61,946 nt of DNA from Akkermansia sp. (GCA_017398355.1 JAFQGD010000027.1:1-61946); one strand, 5' to 3'; positions 1 through 9,052 are shown, counted from the first letter of the stretch. Made by a program: numbers and translations. The notes: generated by a model from the sequence alone, not told the origin.

Positions 1-46
1 GAGCGGGAAGGAGTTTTACCTCTTGTTGTTCATTTTTCACGTTCAT
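1..46 (-). CDS. Partial gene running off the left edge, start only
   Basis: Fifteen codons are visible on the minus strand, reading MNVKNEQQEVKLLPA and then leaving the window. A purine-rich AAGAGGA lies 7 bases before the ATG at 46, which supports this start. An overlapping ATG at 53 stops after seven codons and is less likely. It is divergent from the lipoprotein gene at 98. Nothing can be said about its function. Confidence 0.5.
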   Translation of the reverse strand, partial: MNVKNEQQEVKLLPA

Positions 47-97
47 GGTTCATTCCTCTTGACCTTTCCCGCGGTTTGGGGTAGAAATTAGGCAGAC

Positions 98-616
98 ATG
101 GTAAGAAAAATTTTGATAGCGTTGATGGGGTGTGTGGTGTTGAGCCAGTGTAATACGATGAAGTCGGATTGTGAGGCTTTGCGGCAGAGGGAGCAGGAGA
201 TTGCGGCAGAGCAGAGGGGGGATTATTATGTGGGGCGGCGTTACTATGTGCCTCTGACGCGTTTTTGGGGTTACCTGCGAGAGCCGGGGAAGAGCTGGCG
301 GACAAGCCGGTTGGTTATCATGGATGAGAGTGTGGTACGTACACCGGATCGTGGTTATGAACCGCCGGTCAGTGGTGCTACTTTTGGCACCGACCAGAAC
401 ATCGAATACATGGTGAAGGGCTCCTACACCGGGGAAAACGCCTACGACCCGAGTACTGACCAGATATTACCGGTGTTCAAAGCCACTTCCTACACCGTAC
501 GCAACGAGAAACCGGGTTTCTTGTTTGTACCGTCGGAGGAGTATGATGAAGAAACAGTTACGCTTTTGCCACGTATTATGCCCACCCCGCAGCAGTGCGC
601 CGCAGCCGCGCAATGA
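98..616 (+). CDS. Putative lipoprotein upstream of ftsA
   Basis: A 172-residue protein of unknown function. The N-terminus has a basic start, a short hydrophobic stretch and a lipobox-like VLSQC with the cysteine at about residue 19, so it is probably exported and lipid-modified. The mature part is polar and has a proline/glutamine/alanine-rich end. It lies 84 bases before ftsA on the same strand and could be co-transcribed with it. No catalytic motif is recognised. The lipoprotein call rests only on the signal peptide. Confidence 0.6.
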   Translation: MVRKILIALMGCVVLSQCNTMKSDCEALRQREQEIAAEQRGDYYVGRRYYVPLTRFWGYLREPGKSWRTSRLVIMDESVVRTPDRGYEPPVSGATFGTDQNIEYMVKGSYTGENAYDPSTDQILPVFKATSYTVRNEKPGFLFVPSEEYDEETVTLLPRIMPTPQQCAAAAQ

Positions 617-700
617 AAATATGACGCGCATTTATCACGCCACGCGCGCGTAAATCTGCTACAATGAGAAAAATTAAGGAAAACTGAATCAAATTTCACC

Positions 701-1915
701 ATGGCACAATCAAAAATACTAGTAGGGCTGGAGATAGGCACCACCAAGACCTGCATGGTCGTGGGTGAGGTGCGCCCTGATGCGACAGCGGCCATCATCG
801 GTATTGGAGAGGTATCCAGTGCAGGTGTGCGAAAGGGTGAGATATCTGAGCCGAGCATGGCGCGGCAGTGTGTGTGCGATGCATGGCAGATAGCCCAAGA
901 CCACGCTGACGTGGATATTCTCAATGTGTTTCTTTCGGTAACGGGGGAGCACATATACGGCGAGAACAATGTTGGTTCGTACCGCTTGCCGGATGATGAG
1001 GATATCATCGATGATGAGCATGTGGAAATTGCCCGTGAGAAGGCAGAAAGCCTGGAGATAACGGCGGATCGTTTCAAGGTGAACAGTGAGCTGGGGAATT
1101 TCTCCATTGATGGCCGCGAGGCCACGCGCCACCCCGCCGGGCTGACCGGGCGTACGCTGGATGTGAACTGCCACGTGATGCACGGCATCCGCACGCGCTT
1201 GCAAAATTCCCTGCTGTGTGTGCGGCAAGTGCCGTTGGAGGTAGAAGATTTGGTCTTTGCGCCGCTGGCGACAGCCCAGATGGTGCTGACCCGCCAGCAG
1301 AAAGATGCCGGTGCTTTGCTGGTGGATATAGGCGGTGGTACATCAGATTTCATCTGCTACCAAGGAGGAGATGTAGTAGCATCCGGCTGTATCCCTGCCG
1401 GTGGTGATACCATCAACCAAGATATTGTGAAGCTGACCGGGCAGCGTGTATCCAAGAAGGCGGCAGAGGTGCTCAAATGCACAGAAGGCAACGCCTTTGG
1501 CGATGTGAAGGACCGCTCCTTGGCTCAATACAAGAGCGAGCTGGGGATGCACGATGTGTCCATCCCCCGTGGGGAGCTCAACCGCATCATCCGCGACCGC
1601 TTGGCCGATATCCTGCTGCGCGTGCGCGACCGCATCCCCGAGGATGCTCTGCGCCAGCACGGTATGAATATCTATTTTTCCGGCGGAAGCAGTTTGATGC
1701 GTGGTTTGGATAGCTTGGCTCAGTACATTTTCAACATGCCGGTTCACCAGCCGGTGCCGCAAGACCCCTCGCAGCCGCATTCCTATCTGGCGGATCCGCG
1801 TTATTGCACAGCCATTGGTCTTATCCGTTATGCTCAGCGATACGATGATGATGCGCTGCACCATGCCAATTCCAACATCTTATCCCGCATCCTGAAGAAA
1901 TTGGGCTTCAAATAA
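701..1915 (+). CDS. ftsA: Cell division protein FtsA
   Basis: An actin-fold ATPase that links FtsZ filaments to the inner membrane and recruits later divisome proteins. The 404 residues match the usual FtsA length. Residues 10-17 (GLEIGTTKT region) form the phosphate-1 loop, residues 209-217 (DIGGGTSDF) form phosphate-2, and FSGGSSLMRGL around residue 330 is the adenosine motif. The last residues, ending LSRILKKLGFK, form a basic amphipathic segment typical of the FtsA membrane-targeting helix. ftsZ follows after 23 bases, the classic ftsA-ftsZ order. No strong Shine-Dalgarno precedes the ATG. Confidence 0.93.
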   Translation: MAQSKILVGLEIGTTKTCMVVGEVRPDATAAIIGIGEVSSAGVRKGEISEPSMARQCVCDAWQIAQDHADVDILNVFLSVTGEHIYGENNVGSYRLPDDEDIIDDEHVEIAREKAESLEITADRFKVNSELGNFSIDGREATRHPAGLTGRTLDVNCHVMHGIRTRLQNSLLCVRQVPLEVEDLVFAPLATAQMVLTRQQKDAGALLVDIGGGTSDFICYQGGDVVASGCIPAGGDTINQDIVKLTGQRVSKKAAEVLKCTEGNAFGDVKDRSLAQYKSELGMHDVSIPRGELNRIIRDRLADILLRVRDRIPEDALRQHGMNIYFSGGSSLMRGLDSLAQYIFNMPVHQPVPQDPSQPHSYLADPRYCTAIGLIRYAQRYDDDALHHANSNILSRILKKLGFK

Positions 1916-1938
1916 AATCTGCCATTCTCTGCACACCC

Positions 1939-3438
1939 ATGCTACCCTATCAGACTATAGGCAAGAAAGAAGAGGGCATAGCCATCGTCGGTATCGGCGG
2001 TGCAGGTGCTAATATTCTGCAGTGTTTCGGTTCATCCAGCGCGGATAATGTGCGCCTCTGCACCATGTCTCTTGATGAGCGGGTGGGGCGAGCATGCGGC
2101 AATGTGCAATTTTTGCAGCTGGGTTCCGGCATGAATCGCGGGCTGGGATCTGGCGGTGACCCCGAGGTGGGGCGCATGGCTGCAAAGGAAAGTGCGGCTG
2201 CCATACGCGAATTTTTGAAAGACACACGCTTGCTGGTGTTGGTGGCAGGCTTGGGCGGCGGCACCGGTTCCGGGGCTGCACCGGTGCTGGCAGATATCGC
2301 CCGCGAGGCCGGTATGTTTTTAGTCTCTGTGGTGCTGATGCCTTTTGCCTTTGAAGGACACCGCCGGCGCGAACAGGCTGACCGCGCGCTGGAGGAAGTC
2401 TCCCGCTTGTCCGACATTGTGTATTGCTTCGAGAATGACTACATGGAAGAGCTTTTCCGTAGCCGCTCCGGGGCTCGCGCCGTCTTCGAAGAGGTAGACC
2501 GCCTGTTGGCCAAGGCCGCCGCCTCTGTGCCGATGTTGGCTTCCTCCCCGGGGCTTATCAATCTGGGCTTAGATGAGTTGGCCACTGCTTTGCAGAACAA
2601 TGATTCGCGCTGCTTGTTCGGTTCCGGGCGGGGCTATGGACCCAACCGCGCAGAGGATGCCGCTCGCGCAGCGGTGGAATCCCCCCTTGTATCATACCAT
2701 GGGGCTATTCGTTTTTCGCGCACCGTCATTGTGCATGTGGCGGGGGGCGATTCGATGTCGCTCACAGAAATCCGCAAGGCGGTGGAAACCGTACGGGAGG
2801 CGCTGGCTGATGAGAAGGTGGATATCTTCTTTGGCACCACGGTCAAACCGCATTTGGGGGATGAGATACGTGTGACGCTGATAGCCTCCATTGACGCGGC
2901 GGAATTCCGCGAATATTTGCTCAACCCGCCGGAGCCGCAGCGTGTGGAGCTGCCGGAGGAACCGGAAGCCCCGCTTGCAATGGAAGAGCCCGAGCCGGAG
3001 GACGCTTCTGAGCTTGAGGCGGAGCCGGAAGCGGAATTGCTCTATGAAGAGGAGCCGGAAACGGTGCCACCTGCTCCCTATGTAGCACCGGCGGCTGAGG
3101 AAGCATACGAGCCGGAGCCGGGACAGATGCCAGCGGAAGAAGTTTTTGAACCGGAGCCGGAAGCACCTGTGTGGCAATCTTCCCTGCCATTGGGCGGGGT
3201 AAATACCCCCTTGCGCCAAGGGGAGCTCATGCCCCGCAATGCTTCTGTGGAGACGCACGATTCTATTTCCCGCGCTCGCAACATATTCCCGGAGGATGGT
3301 TCTGTACCGGAATCGCCCCGCGTGTATTCGCCGGATGCAGCCCGCCGCCGTCAGAATTCAACGGCGGCAGAGGATGATTTGGACACGCCGCCCTCGCTTC
3401 GCTTCAATGATTTGCGGGATATGTTCCCGGATAATTGA
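1939..3438 (+). CDS. ftsZ: Cell division GTPase FtsZ with an unusual synergy loop
   Basis: A tubulin-like GTPase that forms the Z-ring. The glycine-rich VGIGGAGANI lies near residue 17 and the tubulin signature GGGTGSG at 106-112. The C-terminal half is a long Pro/Glu-rich linker (about residues 330-440). The tail TPPSLRF may be the conserved peptide that binds FtsA. The protein is 499 residues, longer than typical (380-420), mainly because of the linker. Where canonical FtsZ has NxDFAD in the T7 loop, this protein reads NLGLDE at 208-213. The two catalytic aspartates (E. coli D209 and D212) are therefore Gly and Glu. The next gene starts inside its stop codon. Confidence 0.92.
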   Translation: MLPYQTIGKKEEGIAIVGIGGAGANILQCFGSSSADNVRLCTMSLDERVGRACGNVQFLQLGSGMNRGLGSGGDPEVGRMAAKESAAAIREFLKDTRLLVLVAGLGGGTGSGAAPVLADIAREAGMFLVSVVLMPFAFEGHRRREQADRALEEVSRLSDIVYCFENDYMEELFRSRSGARAVFEEVDRLLAKAAASVPMLASSPGLINLGLDELATALQNNDSRCLFGSGRGYGPNRAEDAARAAVESPLVSYHGAIRFSRTVIVHVAGGDSMSLTEIRKAVETVREALADEKVDIFFGTTVKPHLGDEIRVTLIASIDAAEFREYLLNPPEPQRVELPEEPEAPLAMEEPEPEDASELEAEPEAELLYEEEPETVPPAPYVAPAAEEAYEPEPGQMPAEEVFEPEPEAPVWQSSLPLGGVNTPLRQGELMPRNASVETHDSISRARNIFPEDGSVPESPRVYSPDAARRRQNSTAAEDDLDTPPSLRFNDLRDMFPDN

Positions 3439-4361
3439 TGCCCCATTCCCGGATGTCACTCCCTATGGATGCCTACCTTATTCTTTGCCATGATCAACCG
3501 GCGCAGGTGAATACCTTGGCGCGCTACTTGGCAGATGGGGGGCATGATGTGTTCATCCATATTGATGCTGCCAGCTGTATTCAGCACGCCGTGCAGGGGG
3601 GAGCTCATATACACATTTTGGAGCGCACGGTAGCAGTGCGCTGGGGGGGCTGGGAGATGGTGCAAGCTATGTTGCTGCTCATGCAGGCGGCTCTTGCTAC
3701 CGGGCGGAAATACCGCTATATGCATTTGCTCAGCGGGCAGTGCATGCCGGCTATGCCACGCAAGCAGATGGATGCCGTATTGGATGCCGCGGCTGCGCAA
3801 GGTAAGCAATTTATTGAGTGCCGCCAGCTGCCGGCACCGGAGCGCTGGCATGGAGAAGGGGCTCTCTACCGCATGAAGGTGTGGTACCCGCGGTGTATGG
3901 TGAGCAAGTATGATGCCACGCACAAGTTCTTTTGGCGTTATACCCGCATGTGGCTTCGCTTGGGTATTACCCGCCCGGGGTATCGCCTTTTCAGCCCCTA
4001 TTATGGGGGGGCTCAATGGTGGTCTCTTACAACCGATTGTGTGCGAGCTATTTGTGCTTATGACCGCCGCCACCCGCTGATGCGCGCCTTCTTCTGCAAT
4101 ACATTCTGTAGTGATGAACACTACATTCAAACCTGTTTGGCGCGAGCCGGCTATGCAGATGCCGTCACCGGGGATTCTGCCCGGTATATTTGCTGGCCTG
4201 CGCTTGCTGCGCCATCCCCCCGTCTCTTGCTGCGGGCTGATTGGGATGCTGTGCTGGCTTCCGGGTGCCTCTTTGCCCGCAAATTCTGCCTTTCCTCTTC
4301 GGAGTGTGCAGAGTATTTGGTGTGGTTGGAAAGCTCTGATTGCTCAAACAAGCGTATATAA
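3438..4361 (+). CDS. GT14-type (core-2 branching enzyme-like) glycosyltransferase
   Basis: About 308 residues resembling the beta-1,6-N-acetylglucosaminyltransferase (Branch) family. The N-terminal AYLILCHDQP and FIHIDA match the start of that fold, followed by VRWGGWEMVQA and YMHLLSGQCMP. A sugar is probably transferred to a surface glycan, with unknown donor and acceptor. I chose the ATG overlapping the ftsZ stop (TGATG), which suggests translational coupling. A start at 3465 (MDAYLILCHD) is also plausible. Its link to ftsZ may be positional only. Confidence 0.75.
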   Translation: MPHSRMSLPMDAYLILCHDQPAQVNTLARYLADGGHDVFIHIDAASCIQHAVQGGAHIHILERTVAVRWGGWEMVQAMLLLMQAALATGRKYRYMHLLSGQCMPAMPRKQMDAVLDAAAAQGKQFIECRQLPAPERWHGEGALYRMKVWYPRCMVSKYDATHKFFWRYTRMWLRLGITRPGYRLFSPYYGGAQWWSLTTDCVRAICAYDRRHPLMRAFFCNTFCSDEHYIQTCLARAGYADAVTGDSARYICWPALAAPSPRLLLRADWDAVLASGCLFARKFCLSSSECAEYLVWLESSDCSNKRI

Positions 4362-4500
4362 GACGCTAAATTGTTCTAAAATATAAAGATTTTTCTAAAT
4401 TTAAATAAAAAGCGAGTAAAGCTGCGCCTGAACAAATGTAGGCGGCAGGAAAGCCGGAGTCAACATTCTCCCGTTCACCCCACACCCCTTTTTAGAAGTT

Positions 4501-5445
4501 ATGAAAATGAATCACATATCAGTAGCTGCAGTTTTGGTGGCTGCTTTGTTCTGCAGTTCATGCGTTGTCTCGCCGGATGGGTATTATGGCCCCTACGGGA
4601 CCTATAGCGTATCCACGAATGGATACAACACGAGTGTGGCGTGGACCAATGCCAGCTATGATGCCAATGGCTTCCCCATTTTCGGTTATTCCTACGGGCG
4701 CCCCGTGTATGGCTATACGGAAGCCGGCGTAGCCATCTTTACGGTAGCAGCCCTCACGGCGCTGTGCTTTGTGCCGAGCTGGAGACCCGCGCCTTGGTAC
4801 CATGGGCATTGGCATTACCCGCACCATTGCCACCGCGTGGCAGCACCGCCCAGACACCCGCATGGGCATGCTCCCGGTGTGCGCCCCCATGGTGGTATGA
4901 ATGCGCCCATACACCGCAATCCCGGCTCTGTGTTCAATAAGCATCCCAAGCCGGCAGGTGGCATGCATCATTCGCATCACGGCAATGCACACCGCCCGAA
5001 CAACAACATCGGCCGCCCGAATCACGGCAATGCACACCGCCCGAACAATAACATCGGCCGCCCGAATCACGGCAATGCCAACCGCCCGAACAACAACATT
5101 GGCCGCCCGAACAACAACATTGGCCGCCCGAATCACGGCAATGCCAACCGCCCGAACAACAACGTCGGCCGCCCGAATCACGGCAATGTCAACCGCCCGA
5201 ACAATAACATTGGCCGCCCGAATCACGGCAATGCCAACCGCCCGAACAATAACACCGGCCACTCTCATTCGAGCGTGAATCGACCCGGGCGGGGGAATCG
5301 CCCTTCATCTTCGGTGACCCGCCCGGCATCTGCCGGTCGCCCCACCGGGATGAGCCGCCCCTCGGGCATGTCGCGCCCCACCGGGCTGAGTCGCCCCACG
5401 GGTATGTCTCGCCCCACCGGTGGCGGACGCGGGCACCGGCGCTGA
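4501..5445 (+). CDS. His/Asn/Pro-rich repeat lipoprotein
   Basis: A 314-residue protein. The signal peptide ends in a lipobox-like FCSSC (cysteine at about residue 21). A Tyr/Gly-rich segment and one hydrophobic stretch (VAIFTVAALTALCFV, near residue 80) follow. Next is a His/Pro-rich region, then six copies of a 15-residue unit (HGNANRPNNNIGRPN and variants), then short RPTGMS-type repeats. It ends in basic GRGHRR. Function unknown. The composition suggests an extended surface or metal-binding protein, but no motif proves this. The high arginine and absence of acidic residues in the repeats are striking. Confidence 0.7.
   Translation: MKMNHISVAAVLVAALFCSSCVVSPDGYYGPYGTYSVSTNGYNTSVAWTNASYDANGFPIFGYSYGRPVYGYTEAGVAIFTVAALTALCFVPSWRPAPWYHGHWHYPHHCHRVAAPPRHPHGHAPGVRPHGGMNAPIHRNPGSVFNKHPKPAGGMHHSHHGNAHRPNNNIGRPNHGNAHRPNNNIGRPNHGNANRPNNNIGRPNNNIGRPNHGNANRPNNNVGRPNHGNVNRPNNNIGRPNHGNANRPNNNTGHSHSSVNRPGRGNRPSSSVTRPASAGRPTGMSRPSGMSRPTGLSRPTGMSRPTGGGRGHRR
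4978..5268 (+). repeat. Six 45-bp in-frame tandem repeats
   Basis: Full units start at 4978, 5023, 5068, 5134, 5179 and 5224. A 21-base partial duplication (NNNIGRP) lies at 5113-5133. Copies differ at only a few bases, so the array can expand or shrink by slippage or recombination without breaking the frame. A second set of short RPTGMS-type units lies at about 5335-5430. Confidence 0.9.
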
Positions 5446-5471
5446 TACGTTTAACAATATCACACATGATA

Positions 5472-5513
5472 AAGAACAGTGGCACTAGGCAGAACCTAGT
5501 GCCGCTGTTTTTG
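5472..5513. terminator. Bidirectional hairpin terminator
   Basis: A strong stem pairs CAGTGGCACTAGG with CCTAGTGCCGCTG over a 5-base loop (CAGAA). It is followed by a T run on the plus strand and preceded by an A run. It lies between the repeat lipoprotein and the convergent phage operon, and can serve both. Confidence 0.85.
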
Positions 5514-5534
5514 GGGCAAACGCTTACTCTCCCA

Positions 5535-6389
5535 TTACAAATGCTTGCCGAAGGCAAGGCGATCGTACTGTTCGTTGGCGTATCGGTGTTGGGGGTGGTT
5601 GGTGCGCATGTAAGCCTCATGCAGCGGGTGGGTGGGGTCGTGGGCAATGCGGTGAGCCTCATCCTTTCCGTTTGTGGGGTTGCCGGTGTGCATGGGAGCT
5701 TCCTGTAGCATAGAGGCTGCGGCAAGCATCAGTCGTGCAAAGTCTGCGTTGGCTCGCAGGGCAGGGTTTTCTGCCAGGTTTTGGACATCTACCCCGGCTT
5801 GGCTGCCGAGATGAGCCAAGAATTGGCCGATGGTGTGCATATTGTTATCATAGCTGCGTCCCCATTCGGCCTGTAGTTCGGCGTCTGCCTGCATGATGGC
5901 TTGCTGTTCTGCTGCGTGGCAGGCTTCCAGCATGTGGCGGCTCTCGCCGGCATAACGTTGGGTAAGCGCTTCCATGGCGCGGGAGGGGATGCCGTATTCA
6001 TACGCTACTTGAGAAAGCGCGGCGGCCAGTTGGTCATCCCACGCTTCGTCTGGCGTATTTTCCGGGCGGGAAATGGCGTATTCCTCTGCACTTTCCGGGA
6101 GCCCCACGGCAGCGCGGAAAGCGGCCATGCGGCGGGTATCTGCCACATCGGGGTAACCTTTCATGCGCTCCAAGTGAGCATAGCTTTTGGCCAAGGCCTC
6201 GGGGCGCTTGAATTTGGCGAGTGTAGCAGCATAGGGTTGCAAGTCTGCAAAACGCTCAAACCAATTGGGGGAGAAATCGCCTGCATCTGTCATGATGGGC
6301 AGGCTATCAGCCTCGGGGATACCGGGTAGGGCAACGGGAGGCAGCGGGGTTGTATTATTTTCTTGTTGTTTTTCGGGTTCTTTATTCAT
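5535..6389 (-). CDS. Podovirus-type scaffolding/capsid assembly protein
   Basis: 284 residues, mostly alpha-helical and charged. The layout resembles phage scaffolding proteins. The N-terminus is proline-rich and disordered. GLPESAEEYAISRP near residue 95 matches the 'GLPxSxxxY' linker seen in such proteins. A helical core contains AEWGRSYDNN. The end, DPTHPLHEAYMRTNHPQH, is typical of podovirus scaffolds, which guide procapsid assembly. It starts inside the end of the Bbp19-like gene (8-base overlap), so the portal, Bbp19-like and scaffold genes form one operon. In podoviruses the major capsid gene comes next, but here a terminator and host genes follow. Confidence 0.7.
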   Translation of the reverse strand: MNKEPEKQQENNTTPLPPVALPGIPEADSLPIMTDAGDFSPNWFERFADLQPYAATLAKFKRPEALAKSYAHLERMKGYPDVADTRRMAAFRAAVGLPESAEEYAISRPENTPDEAWDDQLAAALSQVAYEYGIPSRAMEALTQRYAGESRHMLEACHAAEQQAIMQADAELQAEWGRSYDNNMHTIGQFLAHLGSQAGVDVQNLAENPALRANADFARLMLAAASMLQEAPMHTGNPTNGKDEAHRIAHDPTHPLHEAYMRTNHPQHRYANEQYDRLAFGKHL

Positions 6390-6654
6390 GGTTGTGTTTG
6401 GTGTTGTTGTGTTCTAGTCTGGCGAGGTTCAATTGGTGCCTGATGACTAGGAATACTTCGCGGTGGGCATCTCGTCTCATGGCATCGAGGGGGTCGTAGC
6501 CCCCCGCTTTGCCCTGAAATACGGGCAAATCTGTCTCGAAACGGTGCTCAAGGGTAGCCAAGACATGCTCCCCCTCCGGAGTGCCTAGTACGGCCAGCAA
6601 CCGCGCACGGTCGTGGCGCGCTTTTTCCATTGCCGGGGTGGGTGGGGGTGTCAT
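6382..6654 (-). CDS. Bbp19-like small phage protein
   Basis: A 90-residue protein. The central GGYDPLDAMRRDAHREVFLVI segment resembles the Bbp19-like domain found next to portal genes in Bordetella phage BPP-1-type podoviruses. Its role in the virion is not known to me. It overlaps the portal stop by 4 bases (ATGA) and the scaffold start by 8, so the three genes are translationally coupled. It looks intact. Confidence 0.6.
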   Translation of the reverse strand: MTPPPTPAMEKARHDRARLLAVLGTPEGEHVLATLEHRFETDLPVFQGKAGGYDPLDAMRRDAHREVFLVIRHQLNLARLEHNNTKHNHE

Positions 6655-8279
6655 GGCATCATCAAATCAGCGGGTATGGCACCCGCCGGGGCTTGGGGTG
6701 GCAGAGGCGAGGCCATAGCATCGCTCTGAGGGGGAGAAATTTCTGCGGCTTCAGCCTCTCGTTTGCGGCGCAAGCGCCTGACTTGTTGCTCGGAGCGCAG
6801 GATATTCTCAGGCACACCATCCAATCTGGCCGCAAGTCGGAAGGTGCGGTCCAAATCGATGTGGTCGGCCAAGGTCGGTTCCAAAGAGGAAAGTTGTTGC
6901 AGGCGTTCGAGGGTATGGCTGATACCTTCCGATTGGATGCGGCGCATAATCATAGCAATGCGGCCTTGGTATACCACATGCGGTTCGAGAATGACAGCCT
7001 CACCCTGCCTATCGGTACGGATGACTCCGGCGGGTGGTTTGGGGAAACACCCCATACGCAGCAATTGTGCAAAAATGCGCTCCATGAGCGGCTTGAAATC
7101 GCAGGCAAAGAGGGTGAAGGAAGGGGAAAAGAGCATGACTCGCTCATTTTCTCTGGCATAGACCTCCGAGGCCGTCATCTGTTGCTTGCGTTCGCTCCAC
7201 AATTCCAGCATGGGAACAAAAAATGCACGGTTGATAGCATCTTGTTTTTGCTTGAGGCGATCCATGCCGATGTCATAGCGTCCCTGCGTTGCCCACTCAC
7301 GCGGGAAACCCAGACTGGCGCTTTCCGGGTTGATGAGGGTGCGGCCACCGGCTCGCAAATCCACCTCACCGGATTGGTTGGCCAGCTCCAGTATACGGGG
7401 GAAGGCTGCTACCTCTCCCAGCATATCCAAGATGCGGTTGAGGAATTGAGCTTGGCGGATATCCGGGTAGACAAGGCGGGCGGGAGCGAGCCCATAGGGC
7501 CCTTCGCCCCATTTCAGGAAACGCGTGACCATGTAGGGCATTTCCCGATAACCACTTTCTTCTACAACGCAGTTATCATCTAAGGAGTAATAGATGCTTT
7601 CCCATGGCATGTGGCGGGCAGAATCTCGCTGCCGGTTGCGCAGCGGGCGTGGGCGCACCACATGCAGGAAACGCAGATTTCCCTCATGCGGATTGCGCCC
7701 GGCTTCCAACAAAGCGCGAGCCCTTGGCCCAAGGTTTTTCTTGCCGAATTGACCGGCCGCTTGGTGGGGGGTGAAGCTGAATTCGCGCATGTAGGTATCC
7801 ATGCGCCCTTCATCATTTTCCGCACACACAAACTGCCCACAGGGAATATGCCGGAACAGCAGCCGCCCACTGCGTGTGTGGCCGCAAAATATGCTGCCCG
7901 TGCCCAATCCTACGCGGTCCAAAAAGCATTCGTGCAATTCCGTGTAGAAATTGCTTAAGGCCAGTTCGCGGTTGGCAATTTCGGAGCAACGGTTGTACCA
8001 GGATTCGGCTTCATCCCCGGCATCGGGGGTAGGGCTGCTCCATTTGAACCACAGCTCGTTGCTGGGTGTCATGTAGCTCATGTGCCCACTTGCCAATTTT
8101 TGGCATGCTTCCACAGCGGTGGTGTCTCCCAGTTGGGTGGTATCGCTATGTGCATCCGGCACGGTTTGCTCATGGCTCAGGCGGGAGGGCAGCACATAGT
8201 GCCGCAGGGTATCCCACCAGCTTTCCCACGGGGCGCGCATGGCCCGCAAGGATTGGTAGTCTGCAAGCAAAGAGTTCAT
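6651..8279 (-). CDS. Podovirus-type portal (head-to-tail connector) protein
   Basis: About 542 residues and full length for the family. In podoviruses the portal is a ring of twelve subunits at one capsid vertex through which DNA is packaged and ejected. Evidence includes the N-terminal YQSLRAMRAPWESWWDTLRHYVLP, then GHMSYMTPSNELWFKW, FLDRVGLGTGSIF and FLKWGEGPYGLAPARLVYPDI, all typical of head-tail connector proteins, and MTASEVYARENER near residue 390. I used the ATG at 8279. A TTG at 8300 overlapping the upstream stop (TTGA) would add seven residues. No frameshift or stop interrupts it. Confidence 0.85.
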   Translation of the reverse strand: MNSLLADYQSLRAMRAPWESWWDTLRHYVLPSRLSHEQTVPDAHSDTTQLGDTTAVEACQKLASGHMSYMTPSNELWFKWSSPTPDAGDEAESWYNRCSEIANRELALSNFYTELHECFLDRVGLGTGSIFCGHTRSGRLLFRHIPCGQFVCAENDEGRMDTYMREFSFTPHQAAGQFGKKNLGPRARALLEAGRNPHEGNLRFLHVVRPRPLRNRQRDSARHMPWESIYYSLDDNCVVEESGYREMPYMVTRFLKWGEGPYGLAPARLVYPDIRQAQFLNRILDMLGEVAAFPRILELANQSGEVDLRAGGRTLINPESASLGFPREWATQGRYDIGMDRLKQKQDAINRAFFVPMLELWSERKQQMTASEVYARENERVMLFSPSFTLFACDFKPLMERIFAQLLRMGCFPKPPAGVIRTDRQGEAVILEPHVVYQGRIAMIMRRIQSEGISHTLERLQQLSSLEPTLADHIDLDRTFRLAARLDGVPENILRSEQQVRRLRRKREAEAAEISPPQSDAMASPLPPQAPAGAIPADLMMP

Positions 8280-8296
8280 CGTTGTGGAAGGTGGTG

Positions 8297-8509
8297 TCAA
8301 CCTAAGGTAGTGTTGCCGCCGGTCGTGGCTGTGTGTTGGTTTTGTTTGCTCAGGATGGTGGAGAGCAGGCCTTTCTTGCGAGAGGCTTTTTGCTCATAAT
8401 TCGCTCCCGAATCGCTATCAACCGTATCGGCTACCACCGGCGGCGGTGTGGAGACAGTGTGAATGCTTTGAGGAACGGAAGGGGTCATCAATTTTTTTAC
8501 GAATCCCAT
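8297..8509 (-). CDS. Small phage protein between portal and upstream gene
   Basis: A 70-residue protein that starts MGFVKKLMTPSVPQS and ends KKGLLSTILSKQNQ...NTTLG. This resembles a small protein found near the portal in many podoviruses, whose end often reads like K-GR-STILTG...LG. Its role is unknown. It overlaps the upstream gene by 13 bases, and its stop is 3 bases into the alternative portal start. Confidence 0.55.
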   Translation of the reverse strand: MGFVKKLMTPSVPQSIHTVSTPPPVVADTVDSDSGANYEQKASRKKGLLSTILSKQNQHTATTGGNTTLG

Positions 8510-8910
8510 GTGTTCTTGTTCTTTCTATGTTGGATGTTGCGGTGATGTGGCGGGGCGACAAAGCGCTCCCAACGGATGATGTGGGGGCGGGTATTGCGCA
8601 TACCCCGCTGGAAACAGAGCCAAGGCCGGGATTTTTGTAACTTTGCCGTATCACGAGCCAGTTTCAAATCACCCGCCATCAAGTGTACATACCAAGCGTC
8701 CGCCTCTGGGGGGCTCTCGCATAGCCGCTCCCATTGTTCCGGCTTGCGGCTATCTACTGCTTTCATCAGCACCACGAGCTGTGGCAGATAGATGATGATG
8801 GCATCCGGGTTACAACTCAGAGCCGCCATATCCTCTGCCAGCGCGCGCTCTGACCCTTGGTAATAGCGTATCGCGATGATTCTGGCATCCGTCTCCATGC
8901 ACTCTACCAT
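8497..8910 (-). CDS. Phage-module protein of unknown function
   Basis: 137 residues, first gene of the minus-strand phage operon. I chose the ATG at 8910, which has AGGA about 7 bases upstream. A longer reading from 9075 has a basic, low-quality N-terminus and covers the divergent promoter region. I do not recognise the family. It has a hydrophobic patch (DAIIIYLPQLVVLMKAV) and a Trp/Arg-rich C-terminal half. Its position in front of the portal suggests a virion or packaging role, but that is inference. Confidence 0.5.
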   Translation of the reverse strand: MVECMETDARIIAIRYYQGSERALAEDMAALSCNPDAIIIYLPQLVVLMKAVDSRKPEQWERLCESPPEADAWYVHLMAGDLKLARDTAKLQKSRPWLCFQRGMRNTRPHIIRWERFVAPPHHRNIQHRKNKNTWDS

Positions 8911-9052
8911 ACACCGTCCTGTGTTTCTCTGCCACTTTTTAAAGCTCGCCGCATGTGCTGTACTCCCCCTCCATCTCTGCCGGGGGGAGGGACACGATTT
9001 GCGAGCCCTTCTCTCTCTATTGCTGTCTCTCTTTTTTTGTGCATGATTGAGG

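Noticed and set aside
490..1353. Long antisense frame across ftsA
   Set aside because: Ser/Thr/Cys-rich, no motif, wholly inside a well-identified gene.
4978..5268. CRISPR-like direct repeats
   Set aside because: Units are contiguous and in frame with a protein, with no spacers or cas genes.
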